A DNA stretch of 64,000 bases from Clostridium pasteurianum BC1. Lineage in GTDB: Bacteria > Bacillota > Clostridia > Clostridiales > Clostridiaceae. Of this stretch, positions 18,407-27,552 are shown in pieces. The notes under the pieces are model-generated. The model did not search any database and was not told the DNA's origin. It was given only the letters and a program-made list of their open reading frames with translations. The DNA is taken from contig NC_021182.1 of assembly GCF_000389635.1 (NCBI RefSeq), positions 4,071,925 to 4,135,924 of the forward strand, in the 5' to 3' direction. Made by a program: the position numbers and the translations under genes. The first letter of the stretch is position 1. Every line of letters starts with the position of its first letter.

Positions 18407-19315
18407 TTAATAAATATTTTTACTGAAATATCTGTCTCCTCTGTCTGGAAAAACTGTTACGATGTTTCCACTATCTATTTTTTCTGAAAGCCTTAATGCG
18501 GCCACCATAGCTGCTCCAGATGAGCTTCCAACTATAATACCCTCTTTAAGTGCCAACTCTCTCACCATGTCAAAAGCTTCTTTATCCTTCACTTTTATGA
18601 TTTCATCTACTAATTCCATATCCATAGTATGTGGTATGAAATTATTTCCTATACCCTCAATGTCATAACATCCTTCTATGCCCCCACCCATAGTTGAACC
18701 CTCTGGATCTGCTAATACCCCTTTAATATTTGAATTCTTTTCCTTCAAATATTTTACAATACCCGTATAGGTACCACCACTTCCTGCTCCTGCTACAAAA
18801 TAATCTATTTTACCATCTAGATCTCTATATATTTCAGGTCCGGTAGTTTCATAATGGGCAAGTGGATTTGTACCATTTTCAAATTGTCGCAAACTTGTAG
18901 AGTTTTCAATAGTATTTAGTAGTTCATCTGCCTTTGCAACCGCTCCAAGCATTCCATCTTTTCTTGGTGTATTTATTATTTTAGCACCTAATGCTTTCAT
19001 CAGTGTCTGCTTTTCTATAGAAAATTTTTCTGGTACAACAAAAATAACATTATAGCCTTTATTGATAGCAGCAAGTGCCACCCCTATTCCTGTGTTTCCA
19101 GCTGTTGCTTCTACTATTGTGTAACCAGGCTTTAAAAGTCCTTTTTTTTCCGCATCTTCTATCATATAAACGCCTATTCTATCTTTAACACTTCCACCTG
19201 GATTATTTGTTTCCAGTTTAGCAAAAATATTAATTCCTTTTTTTCTTACTATATGATTAATCCTTATAATTGGAGTATTTCCTATAAGATCTCTAATATC
19301 CTCTATATATTTCAC
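18407..19315 (-). CDS. mccA: Cysteine synthase / cystathionine beta-synthase family protein MccA
   Basis: 302 residues of the PLP fold-type II family. The PLP-lysine motif is GGSVKDRIG; substrate loop EATAGNTGIGVA and glycine-rich GAGSGGTYTGI are intact. It uses O-acetylserine (or serine) with sulfide or homocysteine to make cysteine or cystathionine. The position after mccB in a ubiG-mccB-mccA order matches the sulfur operon known from Clostridium acetobutylicum, so MccA is preferred to CysK. It starts at GTG with GAAGGGAT upstream. A terminator follows. Confidence 0.85.
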   Translation of the reverse strand: MKYIEDIRDLIGNTPIIRINHIVRKKGINIFAKLETNNPGGSVKDRIGVYMIEDAEKKGLLKPGYTIVEATAGNTGIGVALAAINKGYNVIFVVPEKFSIEKQTLMKALGAKIINTPRKDGMLGAVAKADELLNTIENSTSLRQFENGTNPLAHYETTGPEIYRDLDGKIDYFVAGAGSGGTYTGIVKYLKEKNSNIKGVLADPEGSTMGGGIEGCYDIEGIGNNFIPHTMDMELVDEIIKVKDKEAFDMVRELALKEGIIVGSSSGAAMVAALRLSEKIDSGNIVTVFPDRGDRYFSKNIY

Positions 19316-19361
19316 GATTTTATCCCTTCTTTATAATAAAATATGAAAAATTTACAATATC

Positions 19362-20507
19362 TTATATGCTGCTTTCTTTTAAGGCTGCAGTTAAATCTTC
19401 TAATAAATCCTGAGAATTTTCTATTCCAACAGATAATCTTATTAAATTATCTACAATTCCAACTTCCTGTCTTATATCATATGGAATTGCTGCATGGGTC
19501 ATGGAAGCTGGATGACATATCAAAGATTCCACTCCACCAAGGCTCTCACCAAAGGTAATTAGCTCTAAGCTTGACAAAAATTTCTTATAATCAATTTTAT
19601 CATTTAATACAAAGGATATTACCCCACCATATCCCTTTGCCTGCTTCTTCTGAATATCATGACCTGGATGATCTTCAAATCCAGGATAGTAGACTTTTTC
19701 TACTTCTTCCCTATTTCTCAAATACTCTGAAATTACTTTACTGTTTTCATTATGTCTGTCCATTCTTACAGCCAAAGTTTTTATTCCCCTTACTAACAAG
19801 AAAGAATCAAAAGGTCCTAATACTCCCCCCGTAGAGTTTTGAATAAAATGTAATTTTTCAGCCAATTCCTCACTATTTACTACTACAAGGCCAGAAACAA
19901 CATCACTATGTCCTCCCAAATATTTAGTAGCACTATGAACAACTATATCTACACCTAAATCGATTGGCGTTTGAAGGTATGGAGTCATAAAAGTGTTATC
20001 AACTATAGTAAAAATTCCTTTTTCTTTTGCTATTTTTGATATACCCTCTATATCAGTTATATCCATAAGTGGGTTTGTTGGTGTCTCTATATATATTGCT
20101 TTTACATTTTCATCTACATTATTTTTTACTGCTTCTAAATCTGTAGTATCAACAATTTTATATCCTATATTGAAATGATTAAAAACTTTATCTAAAACTC
20201 TAAAGGTTCCCCCATAGACATTGTTAGATATTATTACCTTGTCTCCAGTTTTAAATAAAGATATAACTGCTGTAATTGCAGCCATACCAGAAGCAAAAGC
20301 AAAACCTGCATATCCATGTTCCAAATCTGCTATAAGTTTTTCTAGTGCCTCTCTTGTTGGATTACCAGTTCTTGAATATTCATATCCTGTATTGTGTCCA
20401 AAGCTTGGCTGCTTATAAGTTGAGGTCTGATAAATTGGAACATTTACTGCACCTGTCTTATCGTCCCCATCTATTCCTCCGTGAATTACCAATGATTCAA
20501 TCTTCAT
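19362..20507 (-). CDS. mccB: Cystathionine gamma-lyase/synthase MccB
   Basis: 381 residues of the Cys/Met PLP family. Present are YEYSRTGNPTREALE, the PLP-lysine motif SATKYLGGHSDV, and SLGGVESLICHPASMTHA. It converts cystathionine to cysteine, or homocysteine plus sulfide, in reverse transsulfuration. The start ATG has a GGGAGG site. It lies between the methyltransferase and mccA genes and shares the cysteine T-box upstream. Confidence 0.88.
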   Translation of the reverse strand: MKIESLVIHGGIDGDDKTGAVNVPIYQTSTYKQPSFGHNTGYEYSRTGNPTREALEKLIADLEHGYAGFAFASGMAAITAVISLFKTGDKVIISNNVYGGTFRVLDKVFNHFNIGYKIVDTTDLEAVKNNVDENVKAIYIETPTNPLMDITDIEGISKIAKEKGIFTIVDNTFMTPYLQTPIDLGVDIVVHSATKYLGGHSDVVSGLVVVNSEELAEKLHFIQNSTGGVLGPFDSFLLVRGIKTLAVRMDRHNENSKVISEYLRNREEVEKVYYPGFEDHPGHDIQKKQAKGYGGVISFVLNDKIDYKKFLSSLELITFGESLGGVESLICHPASMTHAAIPYDIRQEVGIVDNLIRLSVGIENSQDLLEDLTAALKESSI

Positions 20508-20636
20508 AATTAATTTCTTCCTCCCTGTATTTTAAAATTTAGATATCTTAAGATAAATTACATATTAAATATGGTGAGTCTATTTCGTATCAAGCAGAAA
20601 ACAAATTTTAACCACAAAAGTCTCTGTTTATAGAAT

Positions 20637-20682
20637 ATGATGCAAAATAGACTAACATACTTAACTAGTTATTTTTCACTAT
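20637..20682 (+). mobile_element. Family B element fragment (B3)
   Basis: GATGCAAAATAGACTAACAT and the following GTTATTTTTCA match one arm of full copy B8 (GACGCAAAATAGGCTAGCAT). The fragment reaches the stop codon of the methyltransferase gene and lies in the ubiG-mccB spacer. Confidence 0.5.
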
Positions 20683-21305
20683 GATTTAATTGCAGAGGCA
20701 ATAAATATACCTGTTTGGGTGTATTCACCCTTGCTGGAGTATCCCTTACAAACTAAATCTGTATTGTCTATATTAATATTTTCAAAATTTGACTTTTTAA
20801 GCCATTTAGTTATTTGGGCATTTGAAAAACCAAGCCATTCATCAAACATCTCTTCTCTTGCCCATTCACCATTATGCTCCATAACATCAGATATAATTAC
20901 GCTTCCCCCCTTTTTTAATATCCTCCCCATTTCATTTACAGCTTTTTCTGCATCACGTATATGATGCAAAGCCATATTTATAAATACAGCATCTAAAGAT
21001 TCATCAAATAGAGCTATATTATCAAGAGAGGATTTTAATGGATATACATTTTTTAGATCACTTTTTACCGCTGAATTTTTTAACTCTTTTAGCATATTAA
21101 CTGAATTATCTATGGAAAATACCAAACTTGCATCATTAGCTAAGGCTATAGAAATAAAGCCTGTTCCACAACCCAAATCTGCAACAATTTTATCCTTTAC
21201 ATTTACTTTAGATAAAACCTTGTATTTTAATCTCTCCTCAAAATACTCACTTCTAATCACATTCCACTTTTGTGCAATATTGTTGAAATACTGAGTAGAG
21301 TTCAT
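20679..21305 (-). CDS. ubiG: Class I SAM-dependent methyltransferase (UbiG/YrrT-like)
   Basis: 208 residues. The SAM-binding motif VADLGCGTGFISIALA, the acidic post-II residue (SIDNSVNMLKEL) and the ALHHIRDAEKA segment are present. In the equivalent operons of Bacillus (yrrT) and C. acetobutylicum (ubiG) this protein is linked to SAM recycling or methionine-to-cysteine conversion; its acceptor is unknown. It is the first gene behind the cysteine T-box. Confidence 0.82.
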   Translation of the reverse strand: MNSTQYFNNIAQKWNVIRSEYFEERLKYKVLSKVNVKDKIVADLGCGTGFISIALANDASLVFSIDNSVNMLKELKNSAVKSDLKNVYPLKSSLDNIALFDESLDAVFINMALHHIRDAEKAVNEMGRILKKGGSVIISDVMEHNGEWAREEMFDEWLGFSNAQITKWLKKSNFENINIDNTDLVCKGYSSKGEYTQTGIFIASAIKS

Positions 21306-21433
21306 TGTATATTCCTCCTTATTGTATTATTCCTATTGATATACTATGAATAACTATAAAAAAATTGGCATACTAACTGTAATATGAATATTACAGTCTA
21401 ATTATTTATTGAGGATATAGATTATATAGTTCA

Positions 21434-21468
21434 AATAAAAAACTCCTACCCCTATATAGAGGCAGAAG
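21434..21468 (-). terminator. T-box terminator hairpin
   Basis: On the minus strand CTTCTGCC..GGGGTAGGAG is followed by TTTTTTATTT. It lies immediately 3' of the T-box sequence and can be replaced by the antiterminator that contains AGAGTGGAATCGCGG (21474-21489). Confidence 0.85.
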
Positions 21469-21724
21469 TAACTTCCGCGATTCCACTCTATTTATCATAT
21501 AAATAAATATATGACATCTTAAGTTTCGGTACTATCATACCTTAACGCTATAACGGGCGTACACGCTGAAATCTACAAATCTACTTCATTTTCGAAACAG
21601 TGCTCAAAGATGCATTCACATAAATCACACTAAAAATCCCTTCCAGCCTAGGAGATTTTTCTCTTTTAGCTTACATTATGCTACTAATTCTTATCAAAGC
21701 ATTTAAAAATTATTCTTAATTCTT
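21434..21724 (-). promoter_or_regulatory. Cysteine-specific T-box riboswitch leader
   Basis: The T-box bulge sequence AGAGTGGAATCGCGG is at 21474-21489, followed by the terminator. In stem I the AGTA (S-turn) strand faces GTGAA, and the triplet after GAA is UGC (21612-21614) followed by A. This gives a cysteine specifier. Uncharged tRNA-Cys would stabilise the antiterminator and switch on ubiG-mccB-mccA. A cysteine T-box is known for the same operon in C. acetobutylicum. No S-box was found in or downstream of the operon. Confidence 0.88.
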
Positions 21725-21730
21725 TAGTAC

Positions 21731-21759
21731 ATAATATTCCAAAGTTTAAAATTTGTCAA
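21731..21759 (-). promoter_or_regulatory. Sigma-A promoter of the ubiG-mccBA operon
   Basis: TTGACA (21759-21754) and TATTAT (21736-21731) are separated by 17 bases. The -35 box begins only 12 bases after the hisE stop codon, and no terminator lies between. Confidence 0.8.
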
Positions 21760-21770
21760 TAATATTTTTA

Positions 21771-22097
21771 TTACAGATTTTCTATTTCTCTTCTCTCAGG
21801 CTTTTTATTTCCTGTTTTAGCCTCTCTTTTAATTAATTCAGCTTCAATATCTTTTAAATTTATTCCTTGATTTGCCAACAGAACCATCAAATGATAGATT
21901 AAATCACAGGTTTCCATTACAAGTTCTTCAGGATTATTATTTTTTGCTGCTATTATTGTTTCAGTACTTTCTTCTCCCACTTTTTTAAGTATCTTGTCTA
22001 TTCCCTTTTCAAATAGATAATTTGTATAGGAATCTTTTATTGGATTAGCTTTTCTATTTATAATAGTGGCATAAAGTTCTTCAATAATTTCTTTCAT
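21771..22097 (-). CDS. hisE: Phosphoribosyl-ATP pyrophosphatase HisE
   Basis: 108 residues, the usual length of a stand-alone HisE. The MazG-like all-alpha motif is clear: [16 protein letters not shown] and [12 protein letters not shown]. It hydrolyses PR-ATP to PR-AMP, the second step of histidine synthesis. HisE and HisI are separate proteins here rather than fused. It is the last gene of the his operon; no terminator follows before the mcc promoter. Confidence 0.92.
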   Translation of the reverse strand: MKEIIEELYATIINRKANPIKDSYTNYLFEKGIDKILKKVGEESTETIIAAKNNNPEELVMETCDLIYHLMVLLANQGINLKDIEAELIKREAKTGNKKPERREIENL

Positions 22098-22179
22098 ATA
22101 CCTACATTCCCCTCTTTAATAATTAATTTTCATAAGTAAATTAATACTACACAGCGTTTCAATTCGTAATATTAGAAAA

Positions 22180-22287
22180 TTATGAATTTTTCCTTATGTA
22201 TATTCTTAATGCTTTGATTAGAAGATAAATTAAATAAATTACTATTACGGTTGGTATAATTATAATAAGTAAGAACAAAGTGCCCAA
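22180..22287 (-). CDS. Possible 35-residue single-span membrane protein
   Basis: A TTG-started frame encodes a very hydrophobic helix (LFLLIIIIPTVIVIYLIYLL) and ends in a basic tail (RIYIRKNS), the usual topology signal for a small membrane protein with a cytoplasmic C-terminus. AAAGGGGATGGGAG lies just upstream. It fills most of the otherwise unusual 260-base gap between hisI and hisE. No homologue is recognised. Short AT-rich hydrophobic frames occur by chance, so this stays tentative. Confidence 0.4.
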   Translation of the reverse strand: MGTLFLLIIIIPTVIVIYLIYLLIKALRIYIRKNS

Positions 22288-22356
22288 TAAACTCCCATCC
22301 CCTTTTTATTAGTTCGTCTTTTTTTATTTTTACGAATTAAATATATAACAATTACT

Positions 22357-22686
22357 CTAAATATCAACTGTTTTAAAAAAACAACTTCTGCTTCCTGTAT
22401 GACAAGCTGCACCTACCTGCTCCACCTTTATGAGCAATGTATCATTATCACAGTCTAAACTTATACTTTTAACATATTGAAAATGGCCTGAAGTCGCACC
22501 TTTATTCCAATATTCATTTCTTGAACGGCTCCAAAACCAGGTAGTTTTAGTTTCTATAGTCTTTTTTAAGGATTCCTTATTCATATATGCCAGCATTAAA
22601 ACCTCATCGTTTTCCACATCTACAATAATAGCTGGTATTAAACCTTTAGTAAAATCTACAGACTCTAGCAATTCATTTGCATTCAT
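22357..22686 (-). CDS. hisI: Phosphoribosyl-AMP cyclohydrolase HisI
   Basis: About 109 residues. Characteristic motifs are [27 protein letters not shown], metal-binding DCDNDTLL and the cysteine-rich end [12 protein letters not shown]. It opens the purine ring of PR-AMP. ATG 22686 follows AGGTGAAAAT. It lies between the GNAT gene and the small putative membrane ORF within the his operon. Confidence 0.93.
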   Translation of the reverse strand: MNANELLESVDFTKGLIPAIIVDVENDEVLMLAYMNKESLKKTIETKTTWFWSRSRNEYWNKGATSGHFQYVKSISLDCDNDTLLIKVEQVGAACHTGSRSCFFKTVDI

Positions 22687-22785
22687 ATTTTCACCTACTT
22701 TAAGCATCTAAAATTTAATCATTTATTAGCATTTATATAATCTTCAACATTACTTAATTCAACCTAATAGAAAATTGCAATGAAA

Positions 22786-23256
22786 TTATAATGTTTTTAT
22801 ATACCATACATCGCAAGCATAATGTTCAGTTTCAATTAAAGGTTTTTCTAATTGAATAAATCCATGTTTTTTATAGAATTTATTGGCTGCCACCATATTA
22901 CTAAAGGTTTCCAGATAACATTTTTCATAATATTTTTTTGCAAATTCTAAAGAAATTTTCATTAATTTACTTGCAATTCCAGTACCCCTTACCTCTTTTA
23001 GAGAATACATTTTCTGTAATTCACATATGTTTTCTGTATTAGTTAGTGGGCCTATACCACAACCAGCTACTATTTTGTTATTTTCTTCAACAACCCAATA
23101 TTTAGATTTTTCATTTTGATAGACTTGAAAAAAACATCCTAAATTAGGGTCAGACCAAGCACACCCAGGTTTATCTGCTCCAAATTCTATTAAACAAGTT
23201 CTAATAAGTAACTCTACTTGCTTATTATCTTTTTCTTCTATTTCTCTTATTAACAT
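22786..23256 (-). CDS. GNAT-family N-acetyltransferase inside the his operon
   Basis: 156 residues, one GNAT domain. The acetyl-CoA loop is seen in EVRGTGIASKLMKISLEFA, with AANKFYKKHGF near the C-terminus. The acceptor substrate is unknown. It sits between hisF and hisI on the same strand with spacers of about 70-100 bases, so it is probably co-transcribed. No role in histidine synthesis is known for such a gene. A GGGAG site precedes the ATG. Confidence 0.85.
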   Translation of the reverse strand: MLIREIEEKDNKQVELLIRTCLIEFGADKPGCAWSDPNLGCFFQVYQNEKSKYWVVEENNKIVAGCGIGPLTNTENICELQKMYSLKEVRGTGIASKLMKISLEFAKKYYEKCYLETFSNMVAANKFYKKHGFIQLEKPLIETEHYACDVWYIKTL

Positions 23257-23322
23257 AAATTACTCCCATTTATCACACTATCTTACTATAACAAGTTTAA
23301 GTTACATTAGATACCGCACCAT

Positions 23323-24084
23323 CTATAATCTAACACTAACCTTTTTCTCTTTTAAATATTCTTTCACCTGTCTAATTGTAAGTTTTCTATAGTGAAATAG
23401 AGAAGCAGCCAAAGCGGCATCACAGTTAGTTTTTTCAAATACATCATAAAAATGTTCCAGTTTTCCACAACCACCAGATGCTATAACTGGGATATTAACT
23501 GCCTCAGTAATTGCACTTGTAAATTCTATATCATAACCATTCTTTGTTCCATCAGCATCCATACTGGTAAGCAGTATCTCACCGCAGCCAAGTCTTTCTG
23601 CCTTTTTAGCCCACTCAATAGCATCAAGACCTGTATCTGTTCTACCACCAGCAATAACTACATTCCATCCGGACCCATCTTCTCTTTTTCTACCATCTAT
23701 AGCTACTACTACACACTGTGTTCCAAATTTTTCAGCTGCTCTGGTTATCAGAGTAGGATCCTTTACTGCAGATGAATTTATAGATATTTTATCCGCTCCA
23801 GCCTTTAATATATCTCTAAAATCATCTACAGTTCTTATTCCTCCACCGACGGTCAATGGTATGAAAACTTTCTCCGCCGTTCTCTTTACCACATCTATCA
23901 TTGTCTTTCTACCATCAGAAGTTGCCGTTATATCAAGGAACACTATTTCATCAGCACCCTCACTATTATAGAACTCTGCTATTGCAACAGGATCTCCTAC
24001 ATCCTTTAAGTCTACAAAATTTATTCCCTTAACAACTCTTCCCATATTTACATCAAGGCAAGGTATTATTCTCTTGGTAAGCAA
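23323..24084 (-). CDS. hisF: Imidazole glycerol phosphate synthase subunit HisF
   Basis: About 253 residues. The start is set at TTG 24084, which gives the family N-terminus [12 protein letters not shown] and a normal spacing from AAGGATGTG; the GTG at 24093 would overlap that site. Barrel motifs include [19 protein letters not shown] and VIASGGCG, with catalytic aspartates in CLDVNMG and [13 protein letters not shown]. With HisH it makes IGP and AICAR from PRFAR. Confidence 0.94.
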   Translation of the reverse strand: MLTKRIIPCLDVNMGRVVKGINFVDLKDVGDPVAIAEFYNSEGADEIVFLDITATSDGRKTMIDVVKRTAEKVFIPLTVGGGIRTVDDFRDILKAGADKISINSSAVKDPTLITRAAEKFGTQCVVVAIDGRKREDGSGWNVVIAGGRTDTGLDAIEWAKKAERLGCGEILLTSMDADGTKNGYDIEFTSAITEAVNIPVIASGGCGKLEHFYDVFEKTNCDAALAASLFHYRKLTIRQVKEYLKEKKVSVRL

Positions 24085-24123
24085 TTTTATCACATCCTTA
24101 AAATATAATCAGTTTTTTATATT

Positions 24124-24162
24124 TAGGCATCTTTGACTTATTATTCATTCTCACACGCCTTA
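24124..24162. mobile_element. Short family B element (B1)
   Basis: A 39-base copy runs from TAGGCATC to CGCCTTA and contains the core ATCTTTGACTTATTATTCATTCTC in minimal form. It lies between hisF and hisC inside the operon and touches the hisC stop codon. Confidence 0.6.
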
Positions 24163-25239
24163 CTTATCTTTAGATATAATCTCGGCTACTATCATCTTAA
24201 GCTTTTCTAAGAAAATTCCCATTTCTTCTTCAGAGCCTATAGTTATTCTCAGATAGTTATTAATTCTAGGCTTATTAAAATATCTTACAAGAAGTCCATT
24301 TTCCCTCAGTATAAGAAAAAGTTTTTCTCCATTTATTTCAGGGTGAGACGCAAAAATAAAATTTGCTTTGGAAGGTATTACTTCAAAGCCAATTTTTTTT
24401 AATCCTTCTACTACCCTTTCCCTTGTGTTCACTATTTTTGATGCACACTCTTTAAAATATGTTTCATCCTCAATAGCGGCAACTGCCGCTTTTGCTGCAA
24501 TTCTATCTACGGTATAGGAATTCATAGAATTTTTAATTCTATTTAAACCATCTATAAGCTCCTCCTGACCAAGGGCAAAGCCAATACGGATTCCTGCTAA
24601 AGATCTTGACTTTGACAAAGTCTGCACTACCAATAGATTAGAGTAATCCTTTATAAGCTTTACTACAGACTCACCACCAAAATCTACATAGGCTTCATCA
24701 ATTATAACTACCTTGTTAGAATTATACTCCAGAATCCTTTTTATAGCTTCAATATCTAAAGTTCTTCCTGTAGGTGCATTAGGATTTGGAATAATGACTC
24801 CACCATTCTCACACAAAAAATCTTCTACATTTATGGAAAAGTCCTCTTTTAATTTTGCCAATCTATAATCCAATTTATATAATTTAGCATAGACTGGATA
24901 AAAACTATAGCTTATATCGGGAAATATAATATCCTCATCCTGATTAAAAAAAGTTAAAAAGGAAAAAGCCAATACTTCATCTGAACCATTTCCTATAAAC
25001 ACCTGCTTTTTATCTAGTTTATAGTATTTTGCAATAGTTTCTCTTAATTCATCGCAGTTTGGATCAGGATATAACCTTAAATCTTCATTTGCTGCATTTT
25101 TTATAGCTTCTATCACTTTTGGTGAGGGAGGGTAAGGATTCTCATTGGTATTTAATTTTATATACTTTTTATCTTTAGGCTGTTCACCACAAACATAGGG
25201 TTCTATATTTTTAGTTATTTCACTCCAATATTTACTCAT
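24160..25239 (-). CDS. hisC: Histidinol-phosphate aminotransferase HisC
   Basis: About 359 residues of the aminotransferase class I/II fold. Seen are KLNTNENPYPPSPKVIEA, NGSDEVLAF, IPNPNAPTG, DEAYVDFGG and the PLP-lysine motif TLSKSRSLAGIRIG. It converts imidazole acetol phosphate to L-histidinol phosphate with glutamate. ATG 25239 has GGGAGG upstream; the longer upstream reading is not favoured. A gap of about 190 bases separates it from hisA. Confidence 0.93.
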   Translation of the reverse strand: MSKYWSEITKNIEPYVCGEQPKDKKYIKLNTNENPYPPSPKVIEAIKNAANEDLRLYPDPNCDELRETIAKYYKLDKKQVFIGNGSDEVLAFSFLTFFNQDEDIIFPDISYSFYPVYAKLYKLDYRLAKLKEDFSINVEDFLCENGGVIIPNPNAPTGRTLDIEAIKRILEYNSNKVVIIDEAYVDFGGESVVKLIKDYSNLLVVQTLSKSRSLAGIRIGFALGQEELIDGLNRIKNSMNSYTVDRIAAKAAVAAIEDETYFKECASKIVNTRERVVEGLKKIGFEVIPSKANFIFASHPEINGEKLFLILRENGLLVRYFNKPRINNYLRITIGSEEEMGIFLEKLKMIVAEIISKDK

Positions 25240-25430
25240 AAAAAATTCCTCCCTGATTTTTACTGTCTCAAAATTCATTAATATAAATATAAATTAGTGA
25301 CAAACTTTTTCTTGTCTTCTATGATACATAGTATTAACTTTATCAAAAACCATACTGTTAAATACATTTTACAAGTCAGCTATATTTATTATTGATATTT
25401 TGTATAATTTGAGACAGCTGCTTTTTAATA

Positions 25431-26144
25431 TTATCTACAGAAATCTATAGCTTCTTTTAAATCTATATTTCCAGAATATATTGCCTTCCCCGTAATAGCT
25501 CCATAAACGCCCATATTCTTTATATTCTTTAAATCCTCTACACTTTTAATGCCACCAGAAGCTATTATATTACAGCTTACACTCTCTTCAATTCTCCCAA
25601 GCTGCTCCAAATTAGGCCCCTGTAGTGTTCCATCCTTGCTTATATCTGTAAATATAATAGTTTTTACTCCTATACTCTCCATTCGCTTTGCAAAATCAAT
25701 ATAATCTACATCACTTACGTTAATCCATCCGTTTACTGCTACCTTTTCATTCTTTGCATCTATTCCTACTGCTATTTTTTCTCCATATTTTTTTACTGCC
25801 TGCTTTACAAAATCCATATCCTTTAATGCTGCAGTACCCAATATTACCCTGGAAACACCTACACCTATAAGCATATCAACAGTTTTCATATTCCTTATAC
25901 CGCCGCCAAGTTCTACTGGTATATTTACAGCTTTAATTACTTCAGATATAATATTCAGATTTTTAACTTCGCCATTTAATGCTCCATCTAAATCCACCAT
26001 ATGTATATATTCTGCTCCGCTTTTTTTAAAGCTTAAAGCTACATCCAGTGGGTTTTCTCCTACTACCTCTGATTTACTGAATTCTCCTTGATAAAGTCTT
26101 ACACATTTGCCATCTCTTAAATCCATAGCTGGAAATACTATCAT
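25431..26144 (-). CDS. hisA: ProFAR isomerase HisA
   Basis: 237 residues, complete barrel: [42 protein letters not shown] and IIASGGI. It isomerises ProFAR to PRFAR. Its ATG follows the hisH stop codon directly, so the two are translationally coupled. Confidence 0.95.
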   Translation of the reverse strand: MIVFPAMDLRDGKCVRLYQGEFSKSEVVGENPLDVALSFKKSGAEYIHMVDLDGALNGEVKNLNIISEVIKAVNIPVELGGGIRNMKTVDMLIGVGVSRVILGTAALKDMDFVKQAVKKYGEKIAVGIDAKNEKVAVNGWINVSDVDYIDFAKRMESIGVKTIIFTDISKDGTLQGPNLEQLGRIEESVSCNIIASGGIKSVEDLKNIKNMGVYGAITGKAIYSGNIDLKEAIDFCR

Positions 26145-26756
26145 TTATAACAACCCCCAAAAATTTTTAAGCATCTTTATTCCCGCATCCCCACTCTTTT
26201 CAGGATGAAATTGTAAACCAAATACATTTCCTTTACTTACAGCAGCCGGTACATTAATACCATAAAAACTATCTGCATCAAGACTATCTTCCTCTAACTC
26301 AGCATAATAAGAATGAACAAAATATGCATAGCTTCCATCTTTTACACCTTCTAAAATAGGTGAATTTTTTAATATATTTAAAGAATTCCATCCCATATGA
26401 GGTATTTTTAAATTAATATCAAATTTTTTTATCTTTCCCTTTATTAATCCAAGACCTTCTGTAAGCCTCACTTCATCACTTTCATCAAATAAAAGCTGCA
26501 TTCCAAGGCATATTCCAAGTATTGGTACTCCAGACTCCGCTGCATTTTTTAAAGCTTTGTTTATATTTAATTTATTTATATTTTCCATAGCATCAGGAAA
26601 AGCTCCTACTCCAGGAAGTATAATACCATCACTATCTAAAATTTCATCCACCTTAGATGTTATATTACATTTTCCACCAAAGGATTCAAAGGCTTTTTGA
26701 ACACTTCTCAAATTTCCCATACCATAATCAACAATACTCAATGTTTTTTCCTTCAA
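26145..26756 (-). CDS. hisH: Imidazole glycerol phosphate synthase subunit HisH
   Basis: About 203 residues, class I glutamine amidotransferase: [12 protein letters not shown], the nucleophile elbow [11 protein letters not shown] and the H-E pair in [11 protein letters not shown]. It supplies ammonia to HisF. TTG 26756 is preferred because GGGGTGAT then has normal spacing; the GTG at 26765 overlaps that site. A family A half-copy (A4) lies just upstream, between hisB and hisH. Confidence 0.93.
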   Translation of the reverse strand: MKEKTLSIVDYGMGNLRSVQKAFESFGGKCNITSKVDEILDSDGIILPGVGAFPDAMENINKLNINKALKNAAESGVPILGICLGMQLLFDESDEVRLTEGLGLIKGKIKKFDINLKIPHMGWNSLNILKNSPILEGVKDGSYAYFVHSYYAELEEDSLDADSFYGINVPAAVSKGNVFGLQFHPEKSGDAGIKMLKNFWGLL

Positions 26757-26805
26757 ATCTATCACCCCTTAGTATTATTTTCATTAATTCTAAAGCACTG
26801 TAATT

Positions 26806-26840
26806 GTTTATCCGATGACTAACCACTGTAACACTCCACC
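26806..26840 (-). repeat. Family A repeat, 3' half only (A4)
   Basis: On the minus strand GGTGGAGTGTTACAG, then GGTTAGTCATCGGATAAA, match the 3' arm of the family. It lies 10 bases after the hisB stop codon inside the his operon. The 5' arm is missing. Confidence 0.7.
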
Positions 26841-26849
26841 TTCTAAAAT

Positions 26850-27440
26850 CTATAGACTTCCCTTAGTGGACATTACACCTTTTATTCTTTCATCTTTTTC
26901 TACAGCTTCACGAAGCGCCCTTCCAAAAGCTTTAAACATTCCCTCAATAATATGATGAGTATTTTTACCATACAATAATTTTACATGAAGAGTTATTCCT
27001 GCGTTAAATGCTACAGCTCTAAAGAATTCTTCTACCATTTCCGTTTCAAACATTCCCAATTTCTCTGTACTGAAATCACCTTCAAAAACTAGGTAAGGTC
27101 TTCCACTGATGTCAATGGATACAAGGGACAGACTTTCATCCATTGGCACATATGCTGTTCCATATCTCTTTATTCCTACTTTATCTCCTAAAGCTTCATT
27201 AATACATTTTCCAAGAACTATACCTACATCTTCCACCAAATGATGTGAGTCTACATAGGTATCTCCTTCTGCTTTAAGCTTTAAAGTCATGAGTCCATGC
27301 TTTATCATAAGTGTAAGCATATGATCAAAAAATCCTACACCAGTTTCTATATTAGAGTTTCCCTCTCCATCCAAGTCTAAACTCATTTCTATATTTGTTT
27401 CCATAGTTTTTCTTGAAATAGAAGACTCTCTTTTATCCAT
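26850..27440 (-). CDS. hisB: Imidazoleglycerol-phosphate dehydratase HisB
   Basis: About 196 residues, the dehydratase domain only: [27 protein letters not shown], and the second metal motif [18 protein letters not shown]. There is no phosphatase domain, so histidinol-phosphate hydrolysis must come from elsewhere, probably the PHP enzyme at 31102-31866. The ATG at 27440 has GGGAGTGAT upstream; a longer frame of ten extra codons is not favoured. Confidence 0.94.
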   Translation of the reverse strand: MDKRESSISRKTMETNIEMSLDLDGEGNSNIETGVGFFDHMLTLMIKHGLMTLKLKAEGDTYVDSHHLVEDVGIVLGKCINEALGDKVGIKRYGTAYVPMDESLSLVSIDISGRPYLVFEGDFSTEKLGMFETEMVEEFFRAVAFNAGITLHVKLLYGKNTHHIIEGMFKAFGRALREAVEKDERIKGVMSTKGSL

Positions 27441-27552
27441 GAAAATCACTCCCTTGCATAATATAAACATATTATTTTCAGATGGCTAATATTGTTATTA
27501 TAGAAAAATAATTAATATTTACTATGCCATAAATTCAGCACAATTAAGTATC

